Position numbers and translations under genes: made by a program. The notes beneath the pieces were generated by a model. The model did not search any database and was not told where the DNA came from. It worked only from the letters and a program-made list of their open reading frames with translations. Positions 25,017 to 34,651 of a stretch of 64,000 bases of DNA are shown here, piece by piece. Where the stretch lies: positions 857,501 through 921,500 of the forward strand of contig NZ_CP047029.1 of assembly GCF_009796805.1 (NCBI RefSeq), given 5' to 3'. The DNA is from Algibacter sp. L1A34 (GTDB taxonomy: Bacteria > Bacteroidota > Bacteroidia > Flavobacteriales > Flavobacteriaceae). How positions within the stretch are numbered: position 1 is the stretch's first letter; each line of letters opens with the position of its first letter.

Positions 25017-27872
25017 TTACTTCAACTTTTTCTTAACCTCTACTTCATGGAATGCTTCAATTACATCACCTTCCTTAATATCGTTGTAATTTTTAATTTG
25101 TAAACCACAGTCGTAACCTTTAGTTACTTCTTTAGCATCATCTTTAAATCGTTTTAACGAAGTTAATTCACCTGTATAAACAACTACACCATCACGTATT
25201 AAACGAATACCTGCATTACGCGTTATTTTACCATTAGTTACCATACAACCTGCAATAGTACCAATTTTAGATACTTTAAACATTTCTCTAATTTCTGCTG
25301 TACCTAAAATCTCTTCTTTCAACTCTGGAGATAACATACCTTCCATAGCATCTTTAAGATCATTGATAGCATCGTAGATAATAGAATATGTACGGATATC
25401 GATTTCTTCTTTATCAGCAATTGTTCTAGCATTTCCAACCGGACGTACATTAAATCCAACAATAATGGCATCGGAAGCCGAAGCTAACAATACATCACTT
25501 TCGGTAATAGCTCCAACTCCTTTATGAAGAATATTAACTTGAATTTCTTCAGTAGAAAGTTTTTGGAACGAATCGGTTAACGCTTCCACAGAACCATCCA
25601 CATCACCTTTAAGGATAATATTTAATTCTTGGAAATCACCAAGTGCTATACGACGACCAATTTCATCTAACGTAATATGACGTTGCGTTCTAACGGATTG
25701 CTCACGTTGTAATTGAGCACGTTTAGAGGCGATTTGTTTCGCTTCACGTTCGTCTTCAAATACATTGAATTTATCACCTGCTTGTGGTGCACCATCTAAA
25801 CCTAAGATAGAAACTGGAGTTGAAGGTCCTGCTGCAAGAACATTATTTCCACGTTCATCATGCATAGCTTTTACTTTACCACTATTTCTACCTGCTAAAA
25901 CATAATCTCCAACGCGAAGTGTTCCGGCTTGTACTAATATAGTTGATACATAACCACGACCTTTATCTAAAAAGGCTTCGACTACAGTACCAACAGCTGG
26001 TTTATCTGGATTTGCTTTAAGCTCTAATAATTCAGCTTCTAGCAATACTTTTTCTAATAATTCTTTAACACCTGTACCTACTTTAGCAGAGATATCGTGT
26101 GATTGAATTTTACCACCCCAATCTTCAACTAAAAGATTCATTTGTGCTAAACCATCTTTAATCTTTTCAGGATTAGCATCTGGCTTATCTATTTTATTAA
26201 TGGCAAATACAATTGGCACTCCCGCAGCTTGTGCATGCGAAATAGCTTCTTTAGTTTGCGGCATAATATCATCATCGGCAGCTGCTACAATAATAGCAAT
26301 ATCGGTAACTTGAGCTCCACGTGCACGCATGGCTGTAAAGGCCTCGTGACCTGGTGTATCTAAGAAGGCTATTTTTTGTCCGTTCTCTAATTCAACGCCA
26401 TAAGCACCTATATGCTGTGTAATTCCACCAGACTCGCCAGCAATTACATTTTCTTGACGAATATAATCTAGAAGAGATGTTTTACCGTGATCTACGTGAC
26501 CCATTACCGTAACAATTGGTGCACGAGGTTTTAAATCTTCTGGTTTATCTATAACTTCTTCAATTGATTCTTCAATATCCGCAGTTACAAATTCTACTTG
26601 ATAACCAAACTCATCTGCAACAATAGATAAAGTTTCAGCATCCAAACGTTGGTTCATTGTAACCATCATTCCTAACGACATACATGCCGAAATAATTTGT
26701 GTTACACCAACATCCATCATAGTTGCCATTTCGCTTGCCGTAACAAACTCGGTAACCTTAATGATTTTGCTTTCAGCTGCTTCTATTTGCTGATCAATTT
26801 CAGTCTGTTCTCTATGTTTATCTCTTTTATCTCTTCTGTTCTTAGCACCTCTACCTTTGCTAGATTTACCTTGAAGTTTTTCAAGTGTTTCACGCACTTG
26901 TTTTTTAACATCTTCCTCACTAGGTTCCTCTTTAACAATACTACGACGTCCAACACCTGGCTTACCTTTAAAGCGGTCATTCCCACCTGGTCTAGCTGGT
27001 CTAGCAGTACTTGGTCTATTATCTCCAGGAGCTCCAGCTTTACTAATACGACGACGCTTTTTCTTATTTGCCGCTGCACCTGCCGCTGGTTTCCTTTCTA
27101 CAGGTTTCTTTTTAGGTTTATTAAATTGAGATAAATCAATTTTATCACCTGCTATTTTAGGACCTGTAAGTTTTTGATATTGTGTTTTTACCTTTTCTTC
27201 AGGAGTAACAATTTCACCATCAACAATAATGGTTTCTTGCTTCTCTATCTTTTCTGTTGCAATTTGTTTTTCTTCCGCTTTAGGTTTTTCAATAACCTTT
27301 GCCGCTGGTTTCTCTTCAACTTTTGGCTTAGCTTCTTCAACTTTAACAGGTTCCTTTTTAGTTACTTCTACAGGCTTTTCTGTTTTAGGAACAACTGCTT
27401 CTTCCTTAACAACTTCTTTTACCTGTTCTTTAGTAACTTCTTTAACAACCTCTTGTTTTTCAACTTTAGGCTCAACCACTTTTGGTTTCTCCTCGATTGT
27501 TGGTTTTGGAGTTTCTTTTTTACCGTCTAAATCAATTTTACCAACCTGTTTAGGTGGGTTAAGTGTTTTAGTCGCTTTAATAATCTCCTCTCTTTTGGCA
27601 GCTGCTTTTTGCTTTTCTTCAAGTTCACGCTCGCGTTGCTCACGTAACACTTCTTTCTCTTTTAGTTTTGCTTCACTAACCTCTAAAGATGCCACTTTTT
27701 TACTAGCGTCTGTTTGAAACTCATCGGAAAGAAATTTATATGTTTCCTTTGATATTTTCGTAGTCGGACGCTTCTCTATTTCGACACCTTTAGAATCTAA
27801 AAATTCTACGGCACGATCTAGAGAGATGTTAAGCTCGCGTAATACTTTATTTAATCTAATTGTTTCAGCCAT
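25017..27872 (-). CDS. infB: Translation initiation factor IF-2
   Basis: GTPase that places fMet-tRNA on the 30S subunit. I start it at 27872 ([19 protein letters not shown]), seven codons inside the longest frame, because that is the conserved N-terminus. Order: winged IF2-N module (1-~60); Lys/Glu/Pro/Val-rich linker (~80-340) with a basic KKKRRR patch; second IF2-N module (~370-425); GTPase domain with P-loop [11 protein letters not shown] at ~455, DTPGHEAFT and NKID; then domains II, III and IV ([18 protein letters not shown]). 951 residues, normal for Bacteroidetes. Third gene after rimP and nusA, 100 bp behind nusA. Confidence 0.97.
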   Translation of the reverse strand: MAETIRLNKVLRELNISLDRAVEFLDSKGVEIEKRPTTKISKETYKFLSDEFQTDASKKVASLEVSEAKLKEKEVLREQRERELEEKQKAAAKREEIIKATKTLNPPKQVGKIDLDGKKETPKPTIEEKPKVVEPKVEKQEVVKEVTKEQVKEVVKEEAVVPKTEKPVEVTKKEPVKVEEAKPKVEEKPAAKVIEKPKAEEKQIATEKIEKQETIIVDGEIVTPEEKVKTQYQKLTGPKIAGDKIDLSQFNKPKKKPVERKPAAGAAANKKKRRRISKAGAPGDNRPSTARPARPGGNDRFKGKPGVGRRSIVKEEPSEEDVKKQVRETLEKLQGKSSKGRGAKNRRDKRDKHREQTEIDQQIEAAESKIIKVTEFVTASEMATMMDVGVTQIISACMSLGMMVTMNQRLDAETLSIVADEFGYQVEFVTADIEESIEEVIDKPEDLKPRAPIVTVMGHVDHGKTSLLDYIRQENVIAGESGGITQHIGAYGVELENGQKIAFLDTPGHEAFTAMRARGAQVTDIAIIVAAADDDIMPQTKEAISHAQAAGVPIVFAINKIDKPDANPEKIKDGLAQMNLLVEDWGGKIQSHDISAKVGTGVKELLEKVLLEAELLELKANPDKPAVGTVVEAFLDKGRGYVSTILVQAGTLRVGDYVLAGRNSGKVKAMHDERGNNVLAAGPSTPVSILGLDGAPQAGDKFNVFEDEREAKQIASKRAQLQREQSVRTQRHITLDEIGRRIALGDFQELNIILKGDVDGSVEALTDSFQKLSTEEIQVNILHKGVGAITESDVLLASASDAIIVGFNVRPVGNARTIADKEEIDIRTYSIIYDAINDLKDAMEGMLSPELKEEILGTAEIREMFKVSKIGTIAGCMVTNGKITRNAGIRLIRDGVVVYTGELTSLKRFKDDAKEVTKGYDCGLQIKNYNDIKEGDVIEAFHEVEVKKKLK

Positions 27873-27972
27873 AATTGCCTTTAAAATACTCAAATATATA
27901 TATTATACCAATTCTATCATAAAATTAAGAAACATCTAACGATAATTTCTTGTAATTTTTATGAAATTGATA

Positions 27973-29205
27973 TTATTCTTCGAATTCTTCTCTTAAAATC
28001 CTAATAACGTCGTTAATGGTCTCTTCCTCTAAGTCCGTTCTTTTAACTAAATCTTTCACCTCTTGTTCTAAAATACTTTTAGCAGTGTCTAATCCAGCTT
28101 TACTAAATTCATCAATAATCCATGATTCAATTTCATCTTTGAATTCACGTAATTCTACATCTTCCTCTGCGCCTTCTCTAAACACATCGATCTCATAACC
28201 TGTAAGTTGACCAGCTAAACGGATGTTATGACCGCCTCTACCAATAGCCTTACTTACTTCTTCTGGTTTTAAGATAACCTCTGCACGTTTTGTTTCTTCG
28301 TTTAATTTAACCGAAGTTACACGTGCTGGGCTTAATGCTCTAGTAACAAATAATGGTAAGTTACTAGTATAGTTTATTACATCAATATTTTCATTTCCTA
28401 ATTCACGAACAATACCGTGAATACGAGATCCTTTCATACCTACACAAGCTCCTACTGGATCAATTCTATCATCATACGAATCTACAGCTACTTTTGCTTT
28501 TTCGCCTGGAATTCTTACTACTTTTTTAATAGTAATTAAACCATCAAAAACTTCTGGAATTTCTTGTTCGAATAATTTCTCTAAAAATATAGGGGAACTT
28601 CTAGACATGATAATAGTTGGTTTAGCTCCTTTAAGCTCTACACTATCAATCACTCCACGAACATTATCTCCTTTTCTAAAGAAATCCGAAGGAATTTGTT
28701 TGTCTTTTGGAAGTACAATTTCGTTTCCTTCATCATCCAACAAAATAACCGCTCTATGACGAATATGGTGTACCTCTGCTGTATATATCTCACCTACTAA
28801 ATCTTTAAAATGTTTAAAGACAATAGTATTATCGTGTTCATGTATTTTAGAAATCAAGTTTTGGCGTAATGCTAAGATAGCACGACGACCTAAATCGATA
28901 AGTTTTACTTCTTCCGATACATCTTCACCTACTTCAAAATCTGGTTCAATTTTGCGAGCTTCCGTTAACGAAATCTCTTGATTTTCTTCTTCAACCTCAC
29001 CATCAGCAACAACAACTCTATTTCTCCAAATTTCTAAATCACCTTTATCTGGATTCACAATAATATCAAAATTATCATCATCCCCAAACTTTCGTTTTAA
29101 GGCACTTCTAAAAACATCTTCTAAAATAGCCATTAACGTTACTCTGTCAATAAGCTTATCGTCTTTGAATTCTGAAAAAGAATCAATTAACGCAATATTT
29201 TCCAT
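27973..29205 (-). CDS. nusA: Transcription termination/antitermination factor NusA
   Basis: 410 residues: N-terminal RNA-polymerase-binding domain (MENIALIDSFSEFKDDKLID), S1 domain (GEIYTAEVHHIRHRAVILL), and two KH domains (VGACVGMKGSRIHGIVRELG and SKAIGRGGHNIRLAGQLTGY). The C-terminal acidic repeats of the E. coli protein are absent, as is usual outside proteobacteria. It binds nascent RNA, promotes pausing and intrinsic termination. It lies 13 bp after rimP and before infB in the classic conserved operon, whose leader carries a terminator-like hairpin (29691-29716). Confidence 0.97.
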   Translation of the reverse strand: MENIALIDSFSEFKDDKLIDRVTLMAILEDVFRSALKRKFGDDDNFDIIVNPDKGDLEIWRNRVVVADGEVEEENQEISLTEARKIEPDFEVGEDVSEEVKLIDLGRRAILALRQNLISKIHEHDNTIVFKHFKDLVGEIYTAEVHHIRHRAVILLDDEGNEIVLPKDKQIPSDFFRKGDNVRGVIDSVELKGAKPTIIMSRSSPIFLEKLFEQEIPEVFDGLITIKKVVRIPGEKAKVAVDSYDDRIDPVGACVGMKGSRIHGIVRELGNENIDVINYTSNLPLFVTRALSPARVTSVKLNEETKRAEVILKPEEVSKAIGRGGHNIRLAGQLTGYEIDVFREGAEEDVELREFKDEIESWIIDEFSKAGLDTAKSILEQEVKDLVKRTDLEEETINDVIRILREEFEE

Positions 29206-29218
29206 AACTGGTTTCGAT

Positions 29219-29680
29219 TTAAAATTTTATCACAACTTTTGCTTCTACAATATCGTCGTAAGCTATATTCGCTTGCTTCTTTACCGTTACTTTCCCTTTA
29301 CCAACGGGCTTAGGTTCTCTAGTTTTCCACTCTAGTAGTATATCGTTTTCGGTAGCGGCTGTTAAAACACCTTCTACTTCTTCCGTTTTTGTACGCACAT
29401 TTAGCGTTCTATCAATATTTTTTATATACTGGCGTTGATGTGTAAACGAAGCTGTTGCTCCTGCCGACATCACTTCTATAGAATAATCATGTTCCTCCCT
29501 ATCCAAATCATTCTCAACAAATCTGCTAATAAAAATACAGTCCTCAACTAAAACGCCGTTATCACCATCGATAACAATGTTTATATGACTTTCTGCACTA
29601 ATAGTTAAGCTGATAAGAAATAAATCTTGTCGCTCTGTTAATGCCTCTTCGAGTAAATTTTCTACGGTAGTTTTAAACAT
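29219..29680 (-). CDS. rimP: Ribosome maturation factor RimP
   Basis: 153 residues; needed for 30S maturation. The N-terminal alpha/beta domain includes HINIVIDGDNGVLVEDCIFI and the typical YSIEVMSAGA (usually YxLEVSSPG), followed by the C-terminal SH3-like domain. First gene of rimP-nusA-infB. The start codon is only 10 bp from the T-run of the leader hairpin. Confidence 0.93.
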   Translation of the reverse strand: MFKTTVENLLEEALTERQDLFLISLTISAESHINIVIDGDNGVLVEDCIFISRFVENDLDREEHDYSIEVMSAGATASFTHQRQYIKNIDRTLNVRTKTEEVEGVLTAATENDILLEWKTREPKPVGKGKVTVKKQANIAYDDIVEAKVVIKF

Positions 29681-29690
29681 TTTCTAGTAT

Positions 29691-29716
29691 AAAAAGAGGG
29701 GACTTTCCGTCCCCTC
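29691..29716 (-). terminator. Terminator-like hairpin in the rimP-nusA-infB leader
   Basis: On the minus strand GAGGGGAC pairs perfectly with GTCCCCTC around GGAAA and is followed by TTTTT. The nearest upstream gene on that side (Usp, 29895) runs the other way, so the hairpin is not the end of another transcript; it lies between the promoter and rimP. Confidence 0.75.
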
Positions 29717-29743
29717 ATTTTCTTAATTCGCCTTTCAACGGTG

Positions 29744-29751
29744 CAAATATA
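29744..29751 (-). promoter_or_regulatory. -7 element TATATTTG, probable rimP operon promoter
   Basis: On the minus strand, an exact match to TAnnTTTG ~64 bp before the rimP ATG. The predicted transcript would start near 29737 and run straight into the leader hairpin. Confidence 0.55.
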
Positions 29752-29894
29752 TAAAATATTATTGATTCTTAAAGGAATTTTTCATAAATTTAGATACGCC
29801 ATAGCTTATGTTACAAACAAATAAGTGTATTTTTAAGCTTTATATCTGTAATGCAGATAATGCCTTACTCAACCACTAAACACCTAACGATTCT

Positions 29895-30722
29895 ATGAAA
29901 AAAATTCTTGTACCCACAGACTTTTCCGACCAAGCCGAGAATGCCTTAAAAGTAGCAGCACAACTAGCTAAAACTTACGATTGCGAAATTTATTTACTGC
30001 ACATTATTGAATTACCAATCGATCAAGTTGATGCTTTAACGTCTCATAGCGATTTTCCTGAAGCTTTATTTTTCATGAAGTTAGCACATAAAAAATTCGA
30101 AGAATTAAAAACCCAAGACTATTTAAAAGATATTACAGTACATGAAACTGTTGATTTTCAAGAAATTTTTAAAGGAATTTTTCATGTTAGTAAAAAACAC
30201 GATATTGATTTAATAATCATGGGATCTAATGGCGTAAGCGGACTAAAAGAAATGCTTATTGGAAGTAATACTGAAAAGGTAGTAAGAACATCAGAAACCC
30301 CTGTTTTAGTAATTAAAAACGAGCACAAATATTTCAACGTCAAAGATTTTGTTTTTGCTTCCGATTTTAAGGAAGAAAGCAAACCAAGTTACGAGCAATC
30401 GCTTCGTTTTGCTAAAATTTTTAATGCAAACATGCATTTATTAATGGTTAATACTCCAAACAAATTTAGAACCACAGGAGAAGCCAAGGCTTGTATGCAT
30501 GCTTTTGCTAGCAACTTTGAATTCCCGAAACAGAGTATTAATATTTACAATGATATAAGTATTGAAAATGGCATCATGAATTTCTCGCAATCTATCTCAG
30601 CTGATTTAATTGGAATGAGTACGCATGGTCGACAAGGAATTTCGCACTTTTTTAACGGCAGCATAAGTGAAGATTTAGTAAATCATGCTAAACGCCCTGT
30701 TATCACTTTTAAGATTGATTAA
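29895..30722 (+). CDS. Universal stress protein, two tandem Usp domains
   Basis: 275 residues. Domain 1 (1-~140) starts MKKILVPTDFSDQAENALKV and ends with the ATP-binding-type loop IIMGSNGVSGLKEMLIGSNT, then PVLVIK. Domain 2 (~150-275) starts FVFASDFKEESKPSYEQSL and ends GMSTHGRQGISHFFNGSIS, then RPVITFKI. The G-x2-G-x9-G-S/T pattern is present in both. Cytoplasmic stress-related protein of unclear ligand; divergent from the rimP operon. Confidence 0.93.
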   Translation: MKKILVPTDFSDQAENALKVAAQLAKTYDCEIYLLHIIELPIDQVDALTSHSDFPEALFFMKLAHKKFEELKTQDYLKDITVHETVDFQEIFKGIFHVSKKHDIDLIIMGSNGVSGLKEMLIGSNTEKVVRTSETPVLVIKNEHKYFNVKDFVFASDFKEESKPSYEQSLRFAKIFNANMHLLMVNTPNKFRTTGEAKACMHAFASNFEFPKQSINIYNDISIENGIMNFSQSISADLIGMSTHGRQGISHFFNGSISEDLVNHAKRPVITFKID

Positions 30723-30776
30723 CAAAAAACTAGGGTTATCTGGGTTAAAATAAGAATTAGGTACAGACAATATTTA

Positions 30777-31325
30777 TTATGCGTCAGGATTTTTACTTCT
30801 TATATTTTTATAAACTTTGAATCCTAACATGATTAAAACCCCTAGAACAAGAATTCCTACTACACCCCAAACCCAGTTAATGGCGCTTTTTAAAATCACT
30901 AAAAACACAACAGCAAAAAGAATAAAAGTTGCACCTTCATTCCAAATACGCATAAAACTAGATGTTTTTTTAACCACATCATTCTGCAACTGCTTAAAAT
31001 ATTGATGCGTTTTTAAATGATAAATAATAAGAAGCACCACAAAAGTAAGTTTTACATGCATCCAAGGTTGCTCCAACCAAAACGGTTGTAAAACCAAGAG
31101 CCAAACAGCAAAAATAGTACACAAAATTGCCGACGGCCAAGTAATAATATACCACAAGCGCTTTGCCATAATTTTTAGTTGTTTACCCAAAATCTCTTTA
31201 TCTGGCGATGGTTTATGATAGGCCTCAATTTGATAAACAAATAACCTAGGAATATAAAATAGGCCTGCAAACCAAGTAACAACAAATATAAGATGAAACG
31301 ATTTTATATAATTATAATACTCCAT
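30777..31325 (-). CDS. hemJ: Protoporphyrinogen IX oxidase HemJ
   Basis: 182-residue inner-membrane protein of the UPF0093/HemJ family: N-terminal YIKSFHLIFVVTWFAGLFYI with the conserved His11, followed by four hydrophobic segments and the HVKLTFVVLLIIYH motif carrying the conserved Lys. HemJ oxidises protoporphyrinogen to protoporphyrin IX in bacteria lacking HemG/HemY (family knowledge). Last gene of a tight minus-strand run headed by the small ORF and including hemH, the enzyme of the next step. 12 bp behind the MATE gene. Confidence 0.9.
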   Translation of the reverse strand: MEYYNYIKSFHLIFVVTWFAGLFYIPRLFVYQIEAYHKPSPDKEILGKQLKIMAKRLWYIITWPSAILCTIFAVWLLVLQPFWLEQPWMHVKLTFVVLLIIYHLKTHQYFKQLQNDVVKKTSSFMRIWNEGATFILFAVVFLVILKSAINWVWGVVGILVLGVLIMLGFKVYKNIRSKNPDA

Positions 31326-31337
31326 ACTGCTATTGAT

Positions 31338-32690
31338 TTATACGGTTTTTACTATTAAATTTTTTCGGATTTCGCGATTTAAAAAATACGCTGTTACTAT
31401 TGTGGAAAGCACATCGGAAACAGGAAATGACATCCATACACCTAGTTCGCCATAAAATTTTGGCAATATAAATATAAGCGGTATAAAGAAAAACCCTTGA
31501 CGTGACAAAGTAAGCAACAAAGCAGGCGTTGCCTTACCAATAGCCTGAAAATAAGCCGCTCCAATAAGCTGCAGCGCGATTACTGGTGTTGCAGCAAAAA
31601 CCCAACGCATAGCGGATGGAGTTTGCTCTATAACCGCTATATTTGTGGTAAACACTTTGGTGATAGCCTCCGGGAAAAGCATGAGAACAATAAATATTAG
31701 AGTTGCCAAAATAGCCGCATATTTTATAGCAATATTAAGACTCTCTCTTACTCTATCGTAATTTTTTGCACCATAATTAAATCCCGCAATCGGCAAAAAC
31801 CCTTGGGTAACACCCAAGACAGGGAACAAAGCAAACATAAGCATTCTACCAACTATAGCATATGATGTAACCGAGGTTTCTCCACCTAAATCGAATAAAA
31901 TATTATTCATAAACAAGTAAGTAACACTTACCACGGCCTGCCTAGCAAGGGTTACAAAACCCAAAGAACCTATCTCTTTTACAATAGGAAAATGCAAACC
32001 AAAGTCTTTTATATTTATTTTTAATTCTGAATTTTTAGAAATGAAAAACCAAAGAATAAATGTAAATGAAAAACCATAAGAAATAGTGGTTGCCCATGCA
32101 GCGCCAGCCATTCCATAATCTAAAACATTAATAAAAATATAATCTAACAGCAAATTCGCTACCGACGGAATCATCATGGAGTACATCGCAAACTTAGGCT
32201 TACCTTCCGCCCGTATTACATTGTTTCCAAGCATAGAAAACGCCAAAAGAGGAACACCATACAATACTATTTTATAATATATCTTAGCAGGTTCAAAAAT
32301 AGCACCTTTACCTCCAAACAACAAAATGATATCGTCAACAAAAAACAACCCGAGTGCAACAATAGAAACCGTTAACAATAAAACAAGTGTTATTTGGTTT
32401 CCAAAAGTTTTTAGAGCTTTTTCGTAATTTGAAGCACCAAGTGCTCGAGAAATAATCGAGGCGCCTCCAATACCAATACTCATTCCCAAAGCCGCAATAA
32501 AAAAAGAAACCGGTAACACAATATTTATAGCAGCAATAGCAATTGCCCCAATCCATTGACCTACAAAAACTGTATCGACCAAAACATTAAGAGACATTAC
32601 TAATACACCAATAGATGCCGGAACAGCCTGCTTAATAAGTAATTTACCAATAGGTTGCGATCCTAAATCTTCCGAAGATACCTTAGCCAT
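31338..32690 (-). CDS. MATE family efflux transporter
   Basis: 450 residues with about twelve hydrophobic segments and the two-fold MATE repeat (LVDTVFVGQWIGAIAIAAIN at the start, FLPIAGFNYGAKNYDRV in the second half). Na+- or H+-driven multidrug/metabolite exporter in the inner membrane. It starts 2 bp after the hemH stop and ends 12 bp before hemJ, so it is translated with heme genes; exporting porphyrin intermediates is an attractive but untested inference. Confidence 0.92.
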   Translation of the reverse strand: MAKVSSEDLGSQPIGKLLIKQAVPASIGVLVMSLNVLVDTVFVGQWIGAIAIAAINIVLPVSFFIAALGMSIGIGGASIISRALGASNYEKALKTFGNQITLVLLLTVSIVALGLFFVDDIILLFGGKGAIFEPAKIYYKIVLYGVPLLAFSMLGNNVIRAEGKPKFAMYSMMIPSVANLLLDYIFINVLDYGMAGAAWATTISYGFSFTFILWFFISKNSELKINIKDFGLHFPIVKEIGSLGFVTLARQAVVSVTYLFMNNILFDLGGETSVTSYAIVGRMLMFALFPVLGVTQGFLPIAGFNYGAKNYDRVRESLNIAIKYAAILATLIFIVLMLFPEAITKVFTTNIAVIEQTPSAMRWVFAATPVIALQLIGAAYFQAIGKATPALLLTLSRQGFFFIPLIFILPKFYGELGVWMSFPVSDVLSTIVTAYFLNREIRKNLIVKTV

Positions 32691-32692
32691 TA

Positions 32693-33724
32693 TCAGTCAT
32701 TAGTTTTACCAGCTCCCCAAGTATTTATCCATTTTGAAAGCAATTCTACAAACTCATCATCGTCGTTTAAACAAGGTACCGTTGTGAAATCCTTACCACC
32801 CATTTCATGAAAAATTTCTTGACCTTCCATTGCTATTTCTTCAAGAGTCTCTAGACAATCACTAACAAATGCAGGTGTTATAATCGCCATATTCTGCACT
32901 CCTTTTTTACCCAAACGCTCAATAGTTCTATCTGTATAAGGTTGTAACCATGGATCGAAACCTAAACGAGATTGAAAAGATGTTGAAAACATATCTTCCT
33001 TAAAACCAAGTTTTTCACCAACCAATCGAGTTACCTCTAAACACTGGTGTTTATAGCAATACTCGTGAGCTTTACTTGGGGTAACACAACAACTTTTATC
33101 AATTTTGCAATGCGATTTTGTAACATCACTTTTTCTAATATGTCGTTCTGGAACACCATGATAAGAAAACAATACGTGATCATAATTCTTATCTTTTAAA
33201 TGGTTTTTAATTGAATTTGCAAGCACTTCTATATAATCTGGTTTATTATAAAAAGCAGGAACAGATTCAATTTTTAAATCAGGAAAATACTCCTGACGTA
33301 ATTCTTCAGCTAAAACCGTTATTGTTTCAGTGGTTGCCATAGCAAATTGAGGATAAAGAGGAAAAAGTAAAACCTCCTCTACACCTTTATCTACTAATTC
33401 TTGAAGCCCCTTTTTAATAGTCATACTACCATAACGCATAGCAAGCGCAACAGGATACTCAACTTCTTTTTGAATTTTATTTTGAAGCCTTTCTGAAATT
33501 ACAATAAGCGGAGAGCCCTCTTTCCACCATATCTTTTTATACGCCGCTGCAGATGCTTTTGGGCGCGTTTTTAATATAATCCCCTTAACTAAGGCGGCTC
33601 TAGCAATATACGGAAGATCGATTACGCGTTCGTCCATTAAAAACTCACCTAAATATTTTTTTACATCTTTTGGCTCAGGACTTTCCGGTGAACCAAGATT
33701 GACAAGTAATATACCTTTTTTCAT
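32693..33724 (-). CDS. hemH: Ferrochelatase
   Basis: 343 residues; inserts Fe2+ into protoporphyrin IX. Family features: MKKGILLVNLGSPESPEPKD at the start, catalytic His in VLFSYHGVPERHIRKSD, and the Glu-containing TLEEIAMEGQEIF near the C-terminus. Cys residues in SHCKIDKSCC and YCYKHQC hint at an extra metal or redox site sometimes seen in ferrochelatases. The first 20 residues are not membrane-spanning. It follows the ThuA-like gene by 5 bp and overlaps nothing. Confidence 0.96.
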   Translation of the reverse strand: MKKGILLVNLGSPESPEPKDVKKYLGEFLMDERVIDLPYIARAALVKGIILKTRPKASAAAYKKIWWKEGSPLIVISERLQNKIQKEVEYPVALAMRYGSMTIKKGLQELVDKGVEEVLLFPLYPQFAMATTETITVLAEELRQEYFPDLKIESVPAFYNKPDYIEVLANSIKNHLKDKNYDHVLFSYHGVPERHIRKSDVTKSHCKIDKSCCVTPSKAHEYCYKHQCLEVTRLVGEKLGFKEDMFSTSFQSRLGFDPWLQPYTDRTIERLGKKGVQNMAIITPAFVSDCLETLEEIAMEGQEIFHEMGGKDFTTVPCLNDDDEFVELLSKWINTWGAGKTND

Positions 33725-33729
33725 TTATT

Positions 33730-34434
33730 TTATTTATCTAAACAATATAAGATTCCACCTAAAAGATGCGCTCTAAATTCTGGATTTGAATATGATTCTA
33801 CAGTATGCCCTAGCCCTGTGTAAAACATTCTACCACCATCAAATTCTTGACACCATGCAATAGGGTGAAATTCTCCATTTTCACCACCTGTATAACTCGA
33901 TTCATCAAGTGTTAAAAGCACATGGATATCGCTACTTATACTTTTAAAATTATACCACTCATCATAATGACTCCATGGACTTGGCAAATGCTTGGTGGCT
34001 TCGTGATTTTTATCTTTTACCTCAATAGAGGCTTGCGCTTGCTTTGGGTGACTTACAAAATAAGCCCCAACAAGTTTCCCGTACCATTCCCACTCAAACT
34101 CGGTATCTGTAGCGGCATGTATTCCTAAAAAACTGCCACCATTATTAATATACTTTTTAAAAGCCGCTTCTTCTTCAGAATTTAAAATATCTCCTGTAGT
34201 GCTTAAAAAAATAATTAAATCGTATTTCTTTAATTTTTTACTTAGGAAAACCTTAGAATCCTCACTATGCGTAACTTTAAAATTATTATCAGCACCTAAA
34301 ACCTCAATAGCTTTCACTCCTGTTTCAATAGATTTATGCCTAAACCCTTCTGTTTTTGGAAAAACTAAAACGTGATCTGTAGCGTTACAAGCTAGAGTAA
34401 AAAACACCAATACTACAATTAAAATTGCTTTCAT
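33730..34434 (-). CDS. ThuA-like domain lipoprotein
   Basis: 234 residues. Hydrophobic start MKAILIVVLVFFTLAC with a plausible lipobox Cys at 16. The body is a ThuA (trehalose-utilization-like) class I glutamine-amidotransferase fold: VLVFPKTEGFRHKSI, then GGSFLGIHAATDTEFEWEWY, SPWSHYDEWYNF and GGRMFYTGLGHTVESYSNPE. ThuA family members are linked with carbohydrate metabolism; the link to heme here is only positional (8 bp from the small ORF, 5 bp from hemH). Confidence 0.85.
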   Translation of the reverse strand: MKAILIVVLVFFTLACNATDHVLVFPKTEGFRHKSIETGVKAIEVLGADNNFKVTHSEDSKVFLSKKLKKYDLIIFLSTTGDILNSEEEAAFKKYINNGGSFLGIHAATDTEFEWEWYGKLVGAYFVSHPKQAQASIEVKDKNHEATKHLPSPWSHYDEWYNFKSISSDIHVLLTLDESSYTGGENGEFHPIAWCQEFDGGRMFYTGLGHTVESYSNPEFRAHLLGGILYCLDK

Positions 34435-34442
34435 GTTTGCTC

Positions 34443-34598
34443 TTATTTATTTTTGGTTAGTTGTTGGTGATATAATTTAGGACGATCTTCTGTATACTCG
34501 CAATCTTGAAAAATACCACAAGAGGTACTTGTTCTAGCTAAAGACTTAGTGCTTTCATATTTGGCTAACGCCGCTATTTCTGGAGATAAATATTTCAT
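34443..34598 (-). CDS. Small protein, 51 aa, two cysteines, unknown
   Basis: On the minus strand an ATG at 34598 opens a 51-codon frame ending at 34443, only 8 bp before the ThuA-like start, the same tight spacing as the rest of the run. The product begins MKYLSPEIAALAKYES and contains TSCGIFQDCEYTED, i.e. two Cys five residues apart, ending HQQLTKNK. Codon choice looks like that of the neighbours. No signal peptide or membrane span. It may be the first gene of the ThuA-hemH-MATE-hemJ run, or be co-transcribed from the AraC gene 53 bp upstream. Function unknown. Confidence 0.6.
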   Translation of the reverse strand: MKYLSPEIAALAKYESTKSLARTSTSCGIFQDCEYTEDRPKLYHQQLTKNK

Positions 34599-34651
34599 TT
34601 TTTTTGTTTTTTTATCAGAAGGAAAACATAAGTTGTACTACTTCCGTGTTT

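Noticed and set aside
27174-27717. Long rightward frames opposite infB
   Set aside because: Produced by the low-complexity Lys/Glu/Val-rich linker of IF-2; Phe/Ser/Asn-rich products without family features.
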